From an uncultured Pirellulaceae bacterium (lineage in GTDB: Bacteria > Planctomycetota > Planctomycetia > Pirellulales > Pirellulaceae), in assembly GCA_905480545.1 (NCBI GenBank), contig CAJQQR010000045.1:1-40951 (forward strand): a stretch of DNA of 40,951 nt, read 5' to 3'. This document shows positions 1-8,202 of this stretch, in pieces. The position numbers and the translations under genes were made by a program. How positions within the stretch are numbered: the stretch's first letter is position 1; every line of letters starts with the position of its first letter. The notes under the pieces are model-generated. The model was not told the DNA's origin. It was given only the letters and a program-made list of their open reading frames with translations, and ran no database searches.

Positions 1-24
1 CAACGTTTCGGGCGATCGCAATGA
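1..24 (+). CDS. 3' end of an upstream coding region (partial)
   Basis: The first 24 bases read in frame 1 as seven codons (QRFGRSQ) followed by TGA. This TGA overlaps the ATG of the next gene as ATGA, the usual arrangement for translationally coupled genes. Planctomycete genes for VWA membrane proteins commonly sit after related BatA-like or DUF58 genes, so the missing upstream gene may belong to the same unit. Only the overlap is seen; the product is inferred from position and cannot be named. Confidence 0.35.
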   Translation, partial: QRFGRSQ

Positions 25-2411
25 CCGAACCCATTTTCAAAAACGTGATTCGTTATTCTGCACCGATTCATTGGTTTTGGGTTGTTGCGATCTCTTGCAT
101 CGCCATTTTTTTCCTGTTGCGAATTTATCTTGCAGAACGAGGTCAGAGCTCGAAGTTTCTCAGATCGTTTTTGTTCTTGCTTCGCAGTTTGATCGTTTTA
201 TTGGTTCTTTTATCCTCACTGAACTGGAATTTAGAAACAAAGAAATTCCGAAAACCGACGATCGTATTTTTGTTCGACAATTCCGCAAGTTTGCAGCATC
301 TGGATGAAGTGGACGATCCAGAATCGATTTTAGCGAGGCTTGAGGAGCTGAAGGCCGATTTGCCATCGCGTTTGAATCTTTTGAGGCTCTCGGTTTCGGA
401 GCAGGCGACTCGAATGAATTCGATTTTGGATCAATTCGAAATCGTCTCCTATTCTTTTGGAAAAGACCTGATCCCGATCGGTTCGTCGTCGAATCTTTCG
501 GCTGACGGTAGCATTTCGGGATGGGTTTCAAATCTTAACGCCCAGGAAACAGTTTCAAATCTGAATGCGGCGATTAAAAGAGTCATCGCAGCCGGCGGCG
601 GTCAGCCGCCGGCTGCAATCGTAGCATTTACCGACGGAATTGCGTCGGACGGGCGGGAACTCAATTTATCGAAGAAATACGCAACAGCCGAATCCGTTCC
701 CGTTTTTTTTGTAGGGCTTGGCGATCAAAACCCGGCTTCCGATATTTTCATCGAGCGGGTTGGTGTCAACAAAAACGTTTTTGTGAACGATTTGGTTGAG
801 TTTGAAATCATGCTTTCGGCAAACGGTTTACAGGGGCAGAAGACGGTGGTGTCGCTTTTTGATGCAGAAATGCGCAAAACGGTTGCCGAAAAGGAAGTCT
901 TGATTCGTAGTGATCGATTTCGCTCACCAATACGATTCAGAACTAGGATGAATCAGTCGGGCCGCTTTGAATATTTGATCGCGGCAAAATCTGTTGAACA
1001 AGAGTTTGACAAATCCAATAACGAAAAAACTGTTTCCATTAATGTTAATGATGATCAGATTCGAGTTCTGTTGGTTTACGACTATCCCAGCCGCGAATTT
1101 AATTATTTGAAGCAGTTTTTAGGGCGCCCGTCGAAAGGTGAAAATGATCCGGATGCCGAATTCTCCATGAATCGAATTCAGCTGGATACTTTTTTACAAC
1201 AGGCCGATATCGAATACGCCGCCACAGATCGGCATGCAATTAAATTGTTTCCGGTTAACAAGGAGCAATTGTTTCAATACGACGTCATTATTTTCGGGGA
1301 CGTGAAGCCAAATTGGGCAGGAAAAGTTGCGGGTGGAATCGGCCAAAGTGAATTGGATCACTTGAAAGAATTTGTTGAAGAAAGGGGAGGGGGGGTCGTT
1401 TTCATTGCCGGCCCGAAGTTCACTCCCTCCGCTTATTCCAACTCCTCAATTGCTGACCTGTTTCCGATCGACATGAAAAGCATAATCACACCGATTTCCG
1501 ACGGTCAGTCGATTGAAACGGCGGATTTGACGACAGAATTTCAGTTGCGGCAGACCCCTGCGGGCCGCCGATTCCTTCCGATGGATATTTCGGACGGGTT
1601 GGGGCAACCGAAATCTTACCTGGACTTTCGTGGTGCGTACTGGTTTGCGACCAGTCGTAACAAAAAAATTGCTGCACAGACTTTTGCCGAATTTGAATCT
1701 GAGGGGCGACAGCTTCCAGCCATTCTTTTTCATACCGTTGGGAGTGGCAGTGTTCTTTATCACGCGTTTCCCGAAACGCACCGTTGGCGATTCCGCCAGG
1801 ACGAAACGTATTTCGGTCGGTATTGGTCGCAGATGATTCAATATCTTGCTTCATCGAAGCTTGCAATTAACGAAGCGGGTATCGAGCTGGAAACGGATCG
1901 GTCTCAGTATTACCGCGGTGAAGCGGTTACCTTAATTGCGACTTTGTTTGATCGAACAAAAGTTCCCGACCTCAACAGAATTCGACTTGGTCTATTGTCG
2001 GCCAGCGGTAGAGAAACTCCGATCGAAGTCCTGCGACGTTCGTTTCAGTCCAATGTTTATAACGGTACCATCGACGGGCTTAGCCCGGGAAGCTATCGGG
2101 TTAAGCTCATTGATTATCCGAATATAAAAACTAATTTTGAAATTGTTGACGGCAGTCGCGAAAATATTCGACAACCGATCAATGAAGAGCATATGCGTAA
2201 GCTGGCTGAGGAGTCAGGCGGAAAGTTTCTTAAGGTTGATGAATTGGGTGAACTACCGCGAGCCTTGCCAGCGACTGATTTGATTGAAATGGGTAGTGAT
2301 CCACCGTGGTTTTTTTGGCATCAATGGCAATTCATTTTGTTCTTTGGGGCTGTTGTTGTCGTTCTACTGACCACGGAATGGATCTTGAGAAAAATGGCGG
2401 GCATGATCTAG
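21..2411 (+). CDS. VWA-domain membrane protein with glutamine-amidotransferase-like middle domain
   Basis: A 796-residue protein anchored by two N-terminal membrane helices (about residues 17-37 and 46-68) and one near the C-terminus (about 768-790). A von Willebrand A domain begins near residue 79; its metal-binding site is visible as D86-N-S88-A-S90 (DxSxS), and a TDG motif follows in the domain. From about residue 345 a class I glutamine-amidotransferase-like fold is suggested by IRVLLVYDYP and YDVIIFGD, without an evident catalytic triad. Such proteins are common in planctomycetes beside MoxR, DUF58 and BatA-like genes; their role is unknown but is probably assembly or metal-dependent protein contact at the membrane. 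The start overlaps an upstream stop as ATGA. The TAG stop codon falls inside a dispersed repeat element, so the original C-terminus may have differed. Confidence 0.85.
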   Translation: MTEPIFKNVIRYSAPIHWFWVVAISCIAIFFLLRIYLAERGQSSKFLRSFLFLLRSLIVLLVLLSSLNWNLETKKFRKPTIVFLFDNSASLQHLDEVDDPESILARLEELKADLPSRLNLLRLSVSEQATRMNSILDQFEIVSYSFGKDLIPIGSSSNLSADGSISGWVSNLNAQETVSNLNAAIKRVIAAGGGQPPAAIVAFTDGIASDGRELNLSKKYATAESVPVFFVGLGDQNPASDIFIERVGVNKNVFVNDLVEFEIMLSANGLQGQKTVVSLFDAEMRKTVAEKEVLIRSDRFRSPIRFRTRMNQSGRFEYLIAAKSVEQEFDKSNNEKTVSINVNDDQIRVLLVYDYPSREFNYLKQFLGRPSKGENDPDAEFSMNRIQLDTFLQQADIEYAATDRHAIKLFPVNKEQLFQYDVIIFGDVKPNWAGKVAGGIGQSELDHLKEFVEERGGGVVFIAGPKFTPSAYSNSSIADLFPIDMKSIITPISDGQSIETADLTTEFQLRQTPAGRRFLPMDISDGLGQPKSYLDFRGAYWFATSRNKKIAAQTFAEFESEGRQLPAILFHTVGSGSVLYHAFPETHRWRFRQDETYFGRYWSQMIQYLASSKLAINEAGIELETDRSQYYRGEAVTLIATLFDRTKVPDLNRIRLGLLSASGRETPIEVLRRSFQSNVYNGTIDGLSPGSYRVKLIDYPNIKTNFEIVDGSRENIRQPINEEHMRKLAEESGGKFLKVDELGELPRALPATDLIEMGSDPPWFFWHQWQFILFFGAVVVVLLTTEWILRKMAGMI

Positions 2412-2516
2412 TGGTTCATCAATGTTGAACTGGCCGGTAGCCACGCTCGCCAGAGCGTGGGATTCCGCCGTTTGGCGACCGTAGTTAAATTGCAATTCAG
2501 GTTTGACGTACCACTA
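2409..2516 (+). repeat. MITE-like terminal-inverted-repeat element, copy A
   Basis: A 108 bp element starting TAGTGGT and ending ACCACTA. The outer 24 bases of the left end match the reverse complement of the right end imperfectly, with a perfect outer 7. Inside is the hairpin CCACGCTC-GCCA-GAGCGTGG. An inverted copy of about four-fifths identity lies at 4702-4810. It is non-coding. The TA at both outer edges could be a TA target duplication, as made by IS630/Tc1-type transposases; this is inference because no empty site is available. The element's first three bases are the TAG stop of the VWA gene. Confidence 0.8.
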
Positions 2517-2676
2517 GCGTAACGGGCGTGGGATGAGGCCTGGTGTTGAATTGCTTGCATTTTCAATTCGACTTCAATTGGTAGAATGTCGCACTCGCTC
2601 TCACTTCGGTCCCCTAACAGAGTCGCAACCGGGCATCTGATCTAACAAGTCCGTCCGAATTCGGCAAACGATTAAC

Positions 2677-4689
2677 GTGACCGCCGCATGGCAATCTATT
2701 AACGATGGCAATCTATTAACGAAGGCAAGCTTCTTGGAAGAGCAACAATTTTTTTATTATCTTACCGCTGTCCCGGTTCTGGGAATCGCCGCTCAATGGA
2801 TCGCATGGCGTTTTAGATTGCCGTCGATTTTATTGCTTTTGATCTTCGGAGTCGGACTCGGATCCGTATTCAACATTGATGAGATATTGGGCGATATCGC
2901 GCAAGTCAATTCCGTTGAGGATCCGCATTCTGTTGACGGTCCAGTGAACATTGGAACGGGCTCCGAAGATGATAACGACTCGAAAGATGAAGCGAGTGAC
3001 GATGCTGGCAAAAATAAGACGCGTCCGCCCATTGCCGAAATGCTGTTGTTTCCCCTTGTTTCGCTTTCGGTCGCCATCATTATGTTTGAAGGTGGTTTAT
3101 CCCTTCGTTTACGAGAGCTGAAAGTCGCGGGACGCACCGTCTTGCAGTTGGTGACGATCGGTGCATTGGCAACATTTGGTTTGACGTTTCTTGCGGCCTG
3201 GTTGATTCTTGGTTTGCATCCGCGAATTGCCGCCTTGCTCGGAGGTGTATTGGTCGTGACCGGACCTACGGTTGTGATCCCGCTACTTCGCCATATTCGT
3301 CCCAGCAAGAAAATTGGTTCAATCATCAAGTGGGAAGGGATTGTCATCGATCCGATTGGAGCGATTCTTGCCGTCTTGATTTATGAGCAGCTTTTTTTTG
3401 GGTTGGAGCATGCACACACGATGCTTCAGTCCTTCTTCGCGTTGATTAAGACGATCGCGATTGGAGTCGTTTTTGGCTGGTTGGGTGCCCAGCTCTTGAT
3501 TCAATTGGTCAAACGCTACCTAATTCCAGATTTTTTGCATGGCGTGTTTTTTCTCGCAACGGCGTTGGCTGTGTTTGCGATTTCGAATTTATTGCAAGAA
3601 GAGTCCGGCTTGGTGACAGTAACGCTGATGGGCGTCATCCTCGCCAATCAAAAGCTGATTTCCATTGATCATGTTTTTCATTTCAAAGAAAACCTCCGAG
3701 TCTTTTTGATCTCTTGCTTGTTCATTGTGCTCGGTTCGCGGATTGATATTTCAGCGATCTGGAATCTTGGCTGGCATGGCGGGGCTTTTTTGATTTGTTT
3801 GATTCTCGTCGTCCGGCCCATTTCGGTTTGGCTGTCAACGATCGGAACGGGCTTGGGGATTCGAGAGAAAATATTCCTGGCATTCCTTGCTCCTCGCGGA
3901 ATTGTTGCAGCAGCCGTATCGTCTGTGTTTGCTTTGAAGATCGTGACGCTGCTCAATCCAGAAGTTGCCCCTGAGTTGATTGCTGATGCGGAAAAGATTG
4001 TTCCGATTACGTTTCTGGTCATCTTCGGCACCGTTTCGATCTATGGATTGGGCGCCGTACCTTTGGCGAGAGCGTTGGAATTGGATGATTCAAATCCACA
4101 GGGTATGTTGTTCGCTGGCGCGGACCGATGGATTTGCGACGTGGCAATCGCTGTCAAAGAAGCGGGTTTTTCTGTGTTGTTGGTCGACACTAGCTTTCGG
4201 AAAATTTCGACCGCGAAAATGGCGGGGCTCAACGCCGAATGTATCAGCATTTTGTCGGAACAGTTCATCGAAGAAAATGATTTTGCTGGGATCGGTCGAT
4301 TGATGGCGATGACGCGAAGTGATGAAGTCAATGCGCTCGCCGCGAACGAATTTGCCGAGATCTTTGGCCGATCAAATGTCTTTCAGCTGCCTGCTCTCGC
4401 TACGGGGCATCGCAGTGCATTGGGTGATAACATTAAGGCAAGAGTGCTGTTTAATGATGATTTAAATTATGACGAAATTCATGATCTCTTTGAAAACGGT
4501 TGGCAAGTCAAAACAACCAAGCTGACTGAAACGTTTGGCTATCAAGAATTTGTTGAGCAATACGGCGGGAATTGTCACGTCCTGTTTTTGATTGAAAGCA
4601 AAACGTTGATCAAGATTGTTGAGCCCAACACAAAGCTCGAACCCAAAACCGGGCAAACGATGATCTCACTGGTACTATCTGAAAAATAA
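2677..4689 (+). CDS. CPA1-type cation:proton antiporter with C-terminal RCK-like domain
   Basis: A 670-residue integral membrane protein that probably exchanges Na+ or K+ for protons across the cytoplasmic membrane. The N-terminal two thirds holds about a dozen hydrophobic segments, with antiporter-like stretches such as VVTGPTVVIPLLRH and FLAPRGIVAAAVSSVFAL. An acidic hydrophilic insert (about residues 80-117) splits the early helices. From about residue 476 a cytosolic RCK/TrkA-N-like domain begins (GADRWICDVAIAVKEAGF), and the last ~70 residues resemble TrkA-C, so nucleotide or ligand gating is likely. The GTG start at 2677 is the longest choice; a TTG about 20 codons further in would still keep all helices. 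The first codons contain a 17-nt tandem duplication (2688-2721). The gene is bracketed by inverted copies of a MITE-like element. Confidence 0.85.
   Translation: MTAAWQSINDGNLLTKASFLEEQQFFYYLTAVPVLGIAAQWIAWRFRLPSILLLLIFGVGLGSVFNIDEILGDIAQVNSVEDPHSVDGPVNIGTGSEDDNDSKDEASDDAGKNKTRPPIAEMLLFPLVSLSVAIIMFEGGLSLRLRELKVAGRTVLQLVTIGALATFGLTFLAAWLILGLHPRIAALLGGVLVVTGPTVVIPLLRHIRPSKKIGSIIKWEGIVIDPIGAILAVLIYEQLFFGLEHAHTMLQSFFALIKTIAIGVVFGWLGAQLLIQLVKRYLIPDFLHGVFFLATALAVFAISNLLQEESGLVTVTLMGVILANQKLISIDHVFHFKENLRVFLISCLFIVLGSRIDISAIWNLGWHGGAFLICLILVVRPISVWLSTIGTGLGIREKIFLAFLAPRGIVAAAVSSVFALKIVTLLNPEVAPELIADAEKIVPITFLVIFGTVSIYGLGAVPLARALELDDSNPQGMLFAGADRWICDVAIAVKEAGFSVLLVDTSFRKISTAKMAGLNAECISILSEQFIEENDFAGIGRLMAMTRSDEVNALAANEFAEIFGRSNVFQLPALATGHRSALGDNIKARVLFNDDLNYDEIHDLFENGWQVKTTKLTETFGYQEFVEQYGGNCHVLFLIESKTLIKIVEPNTKLEPKTGQTMISLVLSEK
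2688..2721 (+). repeat. 17-nt perfect tandem duplication at the antiporter start
   Basis: ATGGCAATCTATTAACG occurs twice head to tail (2688-2704 and 2705-2721). Since 17 is not a multiple of 3, the copies are read in different frames of the antiporter gene. Both contain an ATG that is out of frame with the antiporter; the first is followed at once by an in-frame TAA. It lies between the GTG start and the first hydrophobic segment, so it bears on which start codon is used. Confidence 0.85.
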
Positions 4690-4701
4690 AAACAAACATC
4701 G

Positions 4702-4810
4702 TAGTGGTATGTCAGACCTGAATTGCAATGTCGCTACGCTCGCCAGAAGGTAGAATTCCAATGCTGGGGCGAGCGTAGCTACCAGTCAGTTCAACATTGA
4801 CGAACCATTA
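4702..4810 (-). repeat. MITE-like terminal-inverted-repeat element, copy B (inverted)
   Basis: A 109 bp element whose reverse complement aligns end to end with 2409-2516 with one gap. On the plus strand its left edge is TAGTGGT and its right edge is CCATTA, a decayed form of CCACTA. Inside, GCTACGCTCGCC and GGCGAGCGTAGC form a perfect 12-nt inverted pair separated by about 22 nt, so the copy can fold into a long hairpin. It sits between the antiporter and ATP-grasp genes and encodes nothing. Confidence 0.8.
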
Positions 4811-4839
4811 GTGCGATTGTTCAGAATCGAAGTGTTAAT

Positions 4840-5823
4840 ATGAACTTGCCGCTTCTCAAAATGCTGGTTTTTGAATTCGTCTGTGGCGGTGGTTGGTACC
4901 GGTACCCAAATTTTGGTTCGCCCGTTGAAGCCTTAAACGAATCCATGCTCCGTGAAGGGGCTGCTATGTTGGATGCGGTTGTAAAGAAACGCCTCGAACA
5001 ATTGAATAATGAGGCGCTATTGTTGGTGCCGATCGATTCGCTGCTACTTTCGGAAATCGAATTCAATGATTCCTTCCTGTTTAATGGTTTGCTAAATGCA
5101 AAACCGTTGTTTCAATGGAGCGATGATCACCGTGTTCAGTTACTTCCTGTCGATTCACACGCCAAGTTGAATGGTGTACTCGAAATGGACTTGAAAAACT
5201 GCGATTCTGCAATCGTGATCGCACCGGAAATTGAGAACGCCCTGTTCGACTTTACGCAACAAGTCGAATCAAGTGGTGTGAAGTTGCTGTCGCCTAACTC
5301 TGAGGTCGTCGCGATTGGCTCGGACAAGTGGTTAACCTATCGCCACTTGGGCAAATACAAGATCCCGACTCCAGAAACATTTTTAGGATCCGATTCGATT
5401 CGCGATTTGAAGGGAAGGTATGTTGTCAAACCACGCTTTGGTGCTGGATCCATGGATGTAAAAAAAATTCACTCTAATGACCTAATTGCCTGTGGCGTTG
5501 ATTCGAATTGGGTAATTCAGCCGTTGGTGGAAGGCATTCCAGCAAGCATCGCTGTTGAGTGTGAGCAGGAATCAGGTCGCAAGCTTATGTTTCCGCTGAT
5601 GCGACAAGTTTTTTCAAGTGACTCATTTCATTACCTTTCGAGCGAAAAAATCAATGACAATCATTTGCGAATTCGGGCAGAAGGTTTGTTAAAGAGAGTC
5701 GTTGCAACGCTCCCGGAATTTAATGGGTATCTTGGAATCGACATCGTACTTGGGACCTGTTCTGATCTTGATTATGTAATCGAGATCAATCCGCGGTATA
5801 CATCGTCGTTTTGTTTCGTATAG
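4840..5823 (+). CDS. ATP-grasp protein, MfnD-like, probably C-terminally truncated
   Basis: A 327-residue protein with the ATP-grasp layout: an N-terminal domain opening with LVFEFVCGGG, a central segment KWLTYRHLGKYKIPTPETF (about 163-181), the nucleotide-binding strand YVVKPRFGAGSMDVKK (about 194-209) and the Mg-binding motif EINPR (about 314-318). ATP-grasp ligases join a carboxylate to an amine using ATP. The N-terminal motif resembles tyramine-glutamate ligase MfnD, which builds the methanofuran-type cofactor used with tetrahydromethanopterin, and planctomycetes carry such genes; the assignment is inference. The frame stops eight residues after EINPR, whereas ATP-grasp domains normally continue for several tens of residues. 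The stop lies next to another broken gene on the opposite strand. M8 (position 4861) is an alternative start. Confidence 0.6.
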   Translation: MNLPLLKMLVFEFVCGGGWYRYPNFGSPVEALNESMLREGAAMLDAVVKKRLEQLNNEALLLVPIDSLLLSEIEFNDSFLFNGLLNAKPLFQWSDDHRVQLLPVDSHAKLNGVLEMDLKNCDSAIVIAPEIENALFDFTQQVESSGVKLLSPNSEVVAIGSDKWLTYRHLGKYKIPTPETFLGSDSIRDLKGRYVVKPRFGAGSMDVKKIHSNDLIACGVDSNWVIQPLVEGIPASIAVECEQESGRKLMFPLMRQVFSSDSFHYLSSEKINDNHLRIRAEGLLKRVVATLPEFNGYLGIDIVLGTCSDLDYVIEINPRYTSSFCFV

Positions 5824-5824
5824 A

Positions 5825-6162
5825 TTTCATCACGCAACTATTCCACGGGATCGCGGAGTGGGATTTGGCTGCTGCAATCTTTTGCGTTGTCGTTTCAAGC
5901 TGCGTCACAATCCCCACCGTCGACTCGGGCGTCCTACCGACGCCAAAACAACCATTGCTTATCTTGCGTTAACCTATCGAATGTCGATGTTCTAACCATT
6001 GTCGGTTAGCAGGCCATCGGTGTGCGTTGTGTCTTTCCCAATGACGACAAGTGGCTTGTCATCTTGAGCAAATGAAAACTGCGAATCGCCAATCCAGAAA
6101 AGCAGCCCTGGAATCACGCCACAACGCAAATGTTCTATCCTGAACGGTCCAGTTCCTTCAGA
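5825..6162 (-). pseudogene. decayed N-terminal fragment of a phosphohexomutase (GlmM-like)
   Basis: Minus-strand translation gives two protein-like pieces in different frames. The first (about 6162-5992) reads GTGPFR, then DDKPLVVIGKDT, and stops. The second (from about 5970 downward) reads GVGRTPESTVGIVTQL, then AKSHSAIPWNS. Phosphoglucosamine/phosphomannomutases have, in this order, a GT-G-(F/I)R start, a VVVGRDTR strand, a TPTVGVLVR strand and the serine loop SASHNPxxWNxLK. Spacing agrees: about 40 residues from GTGPFR to GKDT, about 34 codons from GKDT to TP, about 22 from TP to SH. The serine-loop asparagine-proline is lost and the frame is broken by stops and a shift, so this is not functional. 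The homology ends near 5830, where the ATP-grasp gene on the other strand also ends early. The family call is by eye. Confidence 0.5.
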
Positions 6163-6169
6163 TTTTTGA

Positions 6170-8032
6170 CTACTTTTTCTTTCCTTCGATATGCACCATC
6201 AACAGGGCGACATCTGCTGGCGTGATTCCGCTGATTCGACTTGCTTGATCCAAAGAAATGGGGCGGAATCGATTGAATTTTTCCCGTGCTTCGTTTCGCA
6301 AATGCACAATCGAGTCGTAGTTGAGTGTTTCTGGAATTCGCTTTTCGGCCAAACGTTTCTGCTTATCGACCTGGATTTGCTGACGACCAATGTAACCAGA
6401 GTATTTGACATCGAATTCGATTTGTTGCGCTGCCTCGGCCGAGATCGATTGTAGCTCAGGCAGAATTTCGCAAATCTCCGCCCATTGAACTTCGGGACGA
6501 CGTAAGTACTTTTCAACCGTGCCATCTCCGTGACGGTTTTCAACAAGCAGTTTTTTCCCCGTCTCGATCTCCATCAATTTCGATTCGAGCCTCTCGGTCC
6601 GATCGTTTGTAACGAGGCCAAATTTCTCGGCGACGGGTGTCAGGCGTCGATCCGCATTGTCTTGTCTCAGAAGCAATCGATACTCGGCACGGCTGGTGAA
6701 CATTCGGTACGGTTCGTCAACACTGGACGTTACAAGGTCATCGATCAAGACACCGATGTAAGCTTGGTCACGCGTAAGAATGAGAGGATCCTTCGACTGG
6801 AGTTTCAATGCCGCATTGGCACCGGCAATCAAACCTTGCGCGCCAGCTTCCTCGTAACCCGTTGTTCCATTGATTTGACCGGCAAAGAAAAGGCCGGAAA
6901 CGTTTTTGGTTTCTAATGTCGGTTTGAGTTGATCGGGTGGACAGTAATCGTATTCAACCGCGTAGCCATAACGCATGATTTGAGCATTCTCCAAACCAGC
7001 GATCATCGTGAACATCTCATCCTGAACGTCGCGCGGCAAACTGGTCGAAATCCCGTTGACGTAAACCTCTTGTGTGTTACGGCCTTCAGGTTCGAGGAAA
7101 AGTTGATGACGGTCTTTGTCGGAGAACCGCACAACTTTGTCTTCGATCGAAGGACAGTACCGTGGACCGCTGGTATTGATCTGCCCCGAATACATGGGGG
7201 CCCGCTCAAGGTTCTTCAGAATCAGATCGTGAACAGCTTGGTTGGTATAGGTGATGTAGCAAGGGATTTGCTCGATCGAAAGTTTGCCGCTCATGAACGA
7301 AAACGGCTGAGGAGTTTCATCGCCGGGTTGCAGTTCGACTTTGGAAAAGTCAATCGTGCGGGCGTTCAGTCGCGGCGGGGTCCCTGTTTTAAATCGATCG
7401 AGCGCAAAACCAAGTTCCTGAAGTGATCCACTGATTCCACTGCTGGTTCCTTCGCCTGCACGTCCACCTGGGGTTTTGGCTTCACCCGTGTGCATAAGTG
7501 CAGAAAGAAATGTTCCGGTCGTCAAAATGACTGCATCAGCCTTATAGATGACATTGCCCAACGCTTTGACCCCAATGATTTTTTTCGATGCGTTGGCTGC
7601 GGCATCGCTGGGATCTGAATTGGTAGCATCCTCATACAAAAGCTCTTGTACGATCTCCTGCCGAAGGGCCAAATTTTCCTGACATTCCACCTCGTTTTTG
7701 ACAAAGTTTTGATACGCTTTTTTGTCGGCTTGAGCGCGAGGACTGTGCATCGCTGGACCCTTACGCATATTGAGCATTCGAAACTGAATGCCAGTTGCGT
7801 CGATGGCTTTTCCCATCAATCCGCCGAGCGCATCGATTTCGCGAACGATATGCCCTTTTGCAACGCCGCCGATTGCCGGGTTGCAACTCATTTGCCCAAC
7901 GGTATCGAGGTTTGTGGTGAGTAATGCCGTTTTGGCACCCATTCGAGCAGCTGCGAGGGCGGCTTCGGTTCCAGCGTGCCCCGCGCCGATCACTAAAACG
8001 TCAAAATGGTATTGTATTGAAGTGTTTGCCAT
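6170..8032 (-). CDS. mnmG: tRNA uridine-5-carboxymethylaminomethyl modification enzyme MnmG (GidA)
   Basis: A 620-residue FAD enzyme, close to the usual length of about 630. With MnmE it makes the cmnm5 modification at the wobble uridine (U34) of several tRNAs, using methylene-tetrahydrofolate and glycine. The FAD-binding Rossmann motif [17 protein letters not shown] lies at about residues 17-33. GidA signatures follow: [19 protein letters not shown] (about 49-67), [15 protein letters not shown] (about 289-303) and [21 protein letters not shown] (about residue 380). The helical C-terminal domain that contacts MnmE and tRNA is present, with the YSGYIGRQ segment. Translation starts at ATG 8032. 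It is transcribed divergently from the cation exchanger, with a 170 bp gap. A decayed phosphohexomutase fragment lies immediately downstream. Confidence 0.97.
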   Translation of the reverse strand: MANTSIQYHFDVLVIGAGHAGTEAALAAARMGAKTALLTTNLDTVGQMSCNPAIGGVAKGHIVREIDALGGLMGKAIDATGIQFRMLNMRKGPAMHSPRAQADKKAYQNFVKNEVECQENLALRQEIVQELLYEDATNSDPSDAAANASKKIIGVKALGNVIYKADAVILTTGTFLSALMHTGEAKTPGGRAGEGTSSGISGSLQELGFALDRFKTGTPPRLNARTIDFSKVELQPGDETPQPFSFMSGKLSIEQIPCYITYTNQAVHDLILKNLERAPMYSGQINTSGPRYCPSIEDKVVRFSDKDRHQLFLEPEGRNTQEVYVNGISTSLPRDVQDEMFTMIAGLENAQIMRYGYAVEYDYCPPDQLKPTLETKNVSGLFFAGQINGTTGYEEAGAQGLIAGANAALKLQSKDPLILTRDQAYIGVLIDDLVTSSVDEPYRMFTSRAEYRLLLRQDNADRRLTPVAEKFGLVTNDRTERLESKLMEIETGKKLLVENRHGDGTVEKYLRRPEVQWAEICEILPELQSISAEAAQQIEFDVKYSGYIGRQQIQVDKQKRLAEKRIPETLNYDSIVHLRNEAREKFNRFRPISLDQASRISGITPADVALLMVHIEGKKK

Positions 8033-8086
8033 CGAATTTCATTTGATGCGAGGTACGCTCGCCCTATTCCAAAAGTTAAAACCAAA

Positions 8087-8107
8087 CTGCGGTCTGCGGT
8101 CTGCGGT
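8087..8107 (+). repeat. 7-nt tandem repeat, three copies
   Basis: CTGCGGT is repeated three times without interruption in the divergent gap between mnmG and the cation exchanger. It is one of several short direct duplications in this window and could lie within the promoter region of either gene. No function is evident. Confidence 0.8.
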
Positions 8108-8202
8108 CAGTCTTGTGATTGTACGGTATTTTGCGAGTGAGGTACCGGATACAATACGAGACCCCACCCTGCACCTGCTTATTAAATTTTCTTTGAAGCG
8201 TA

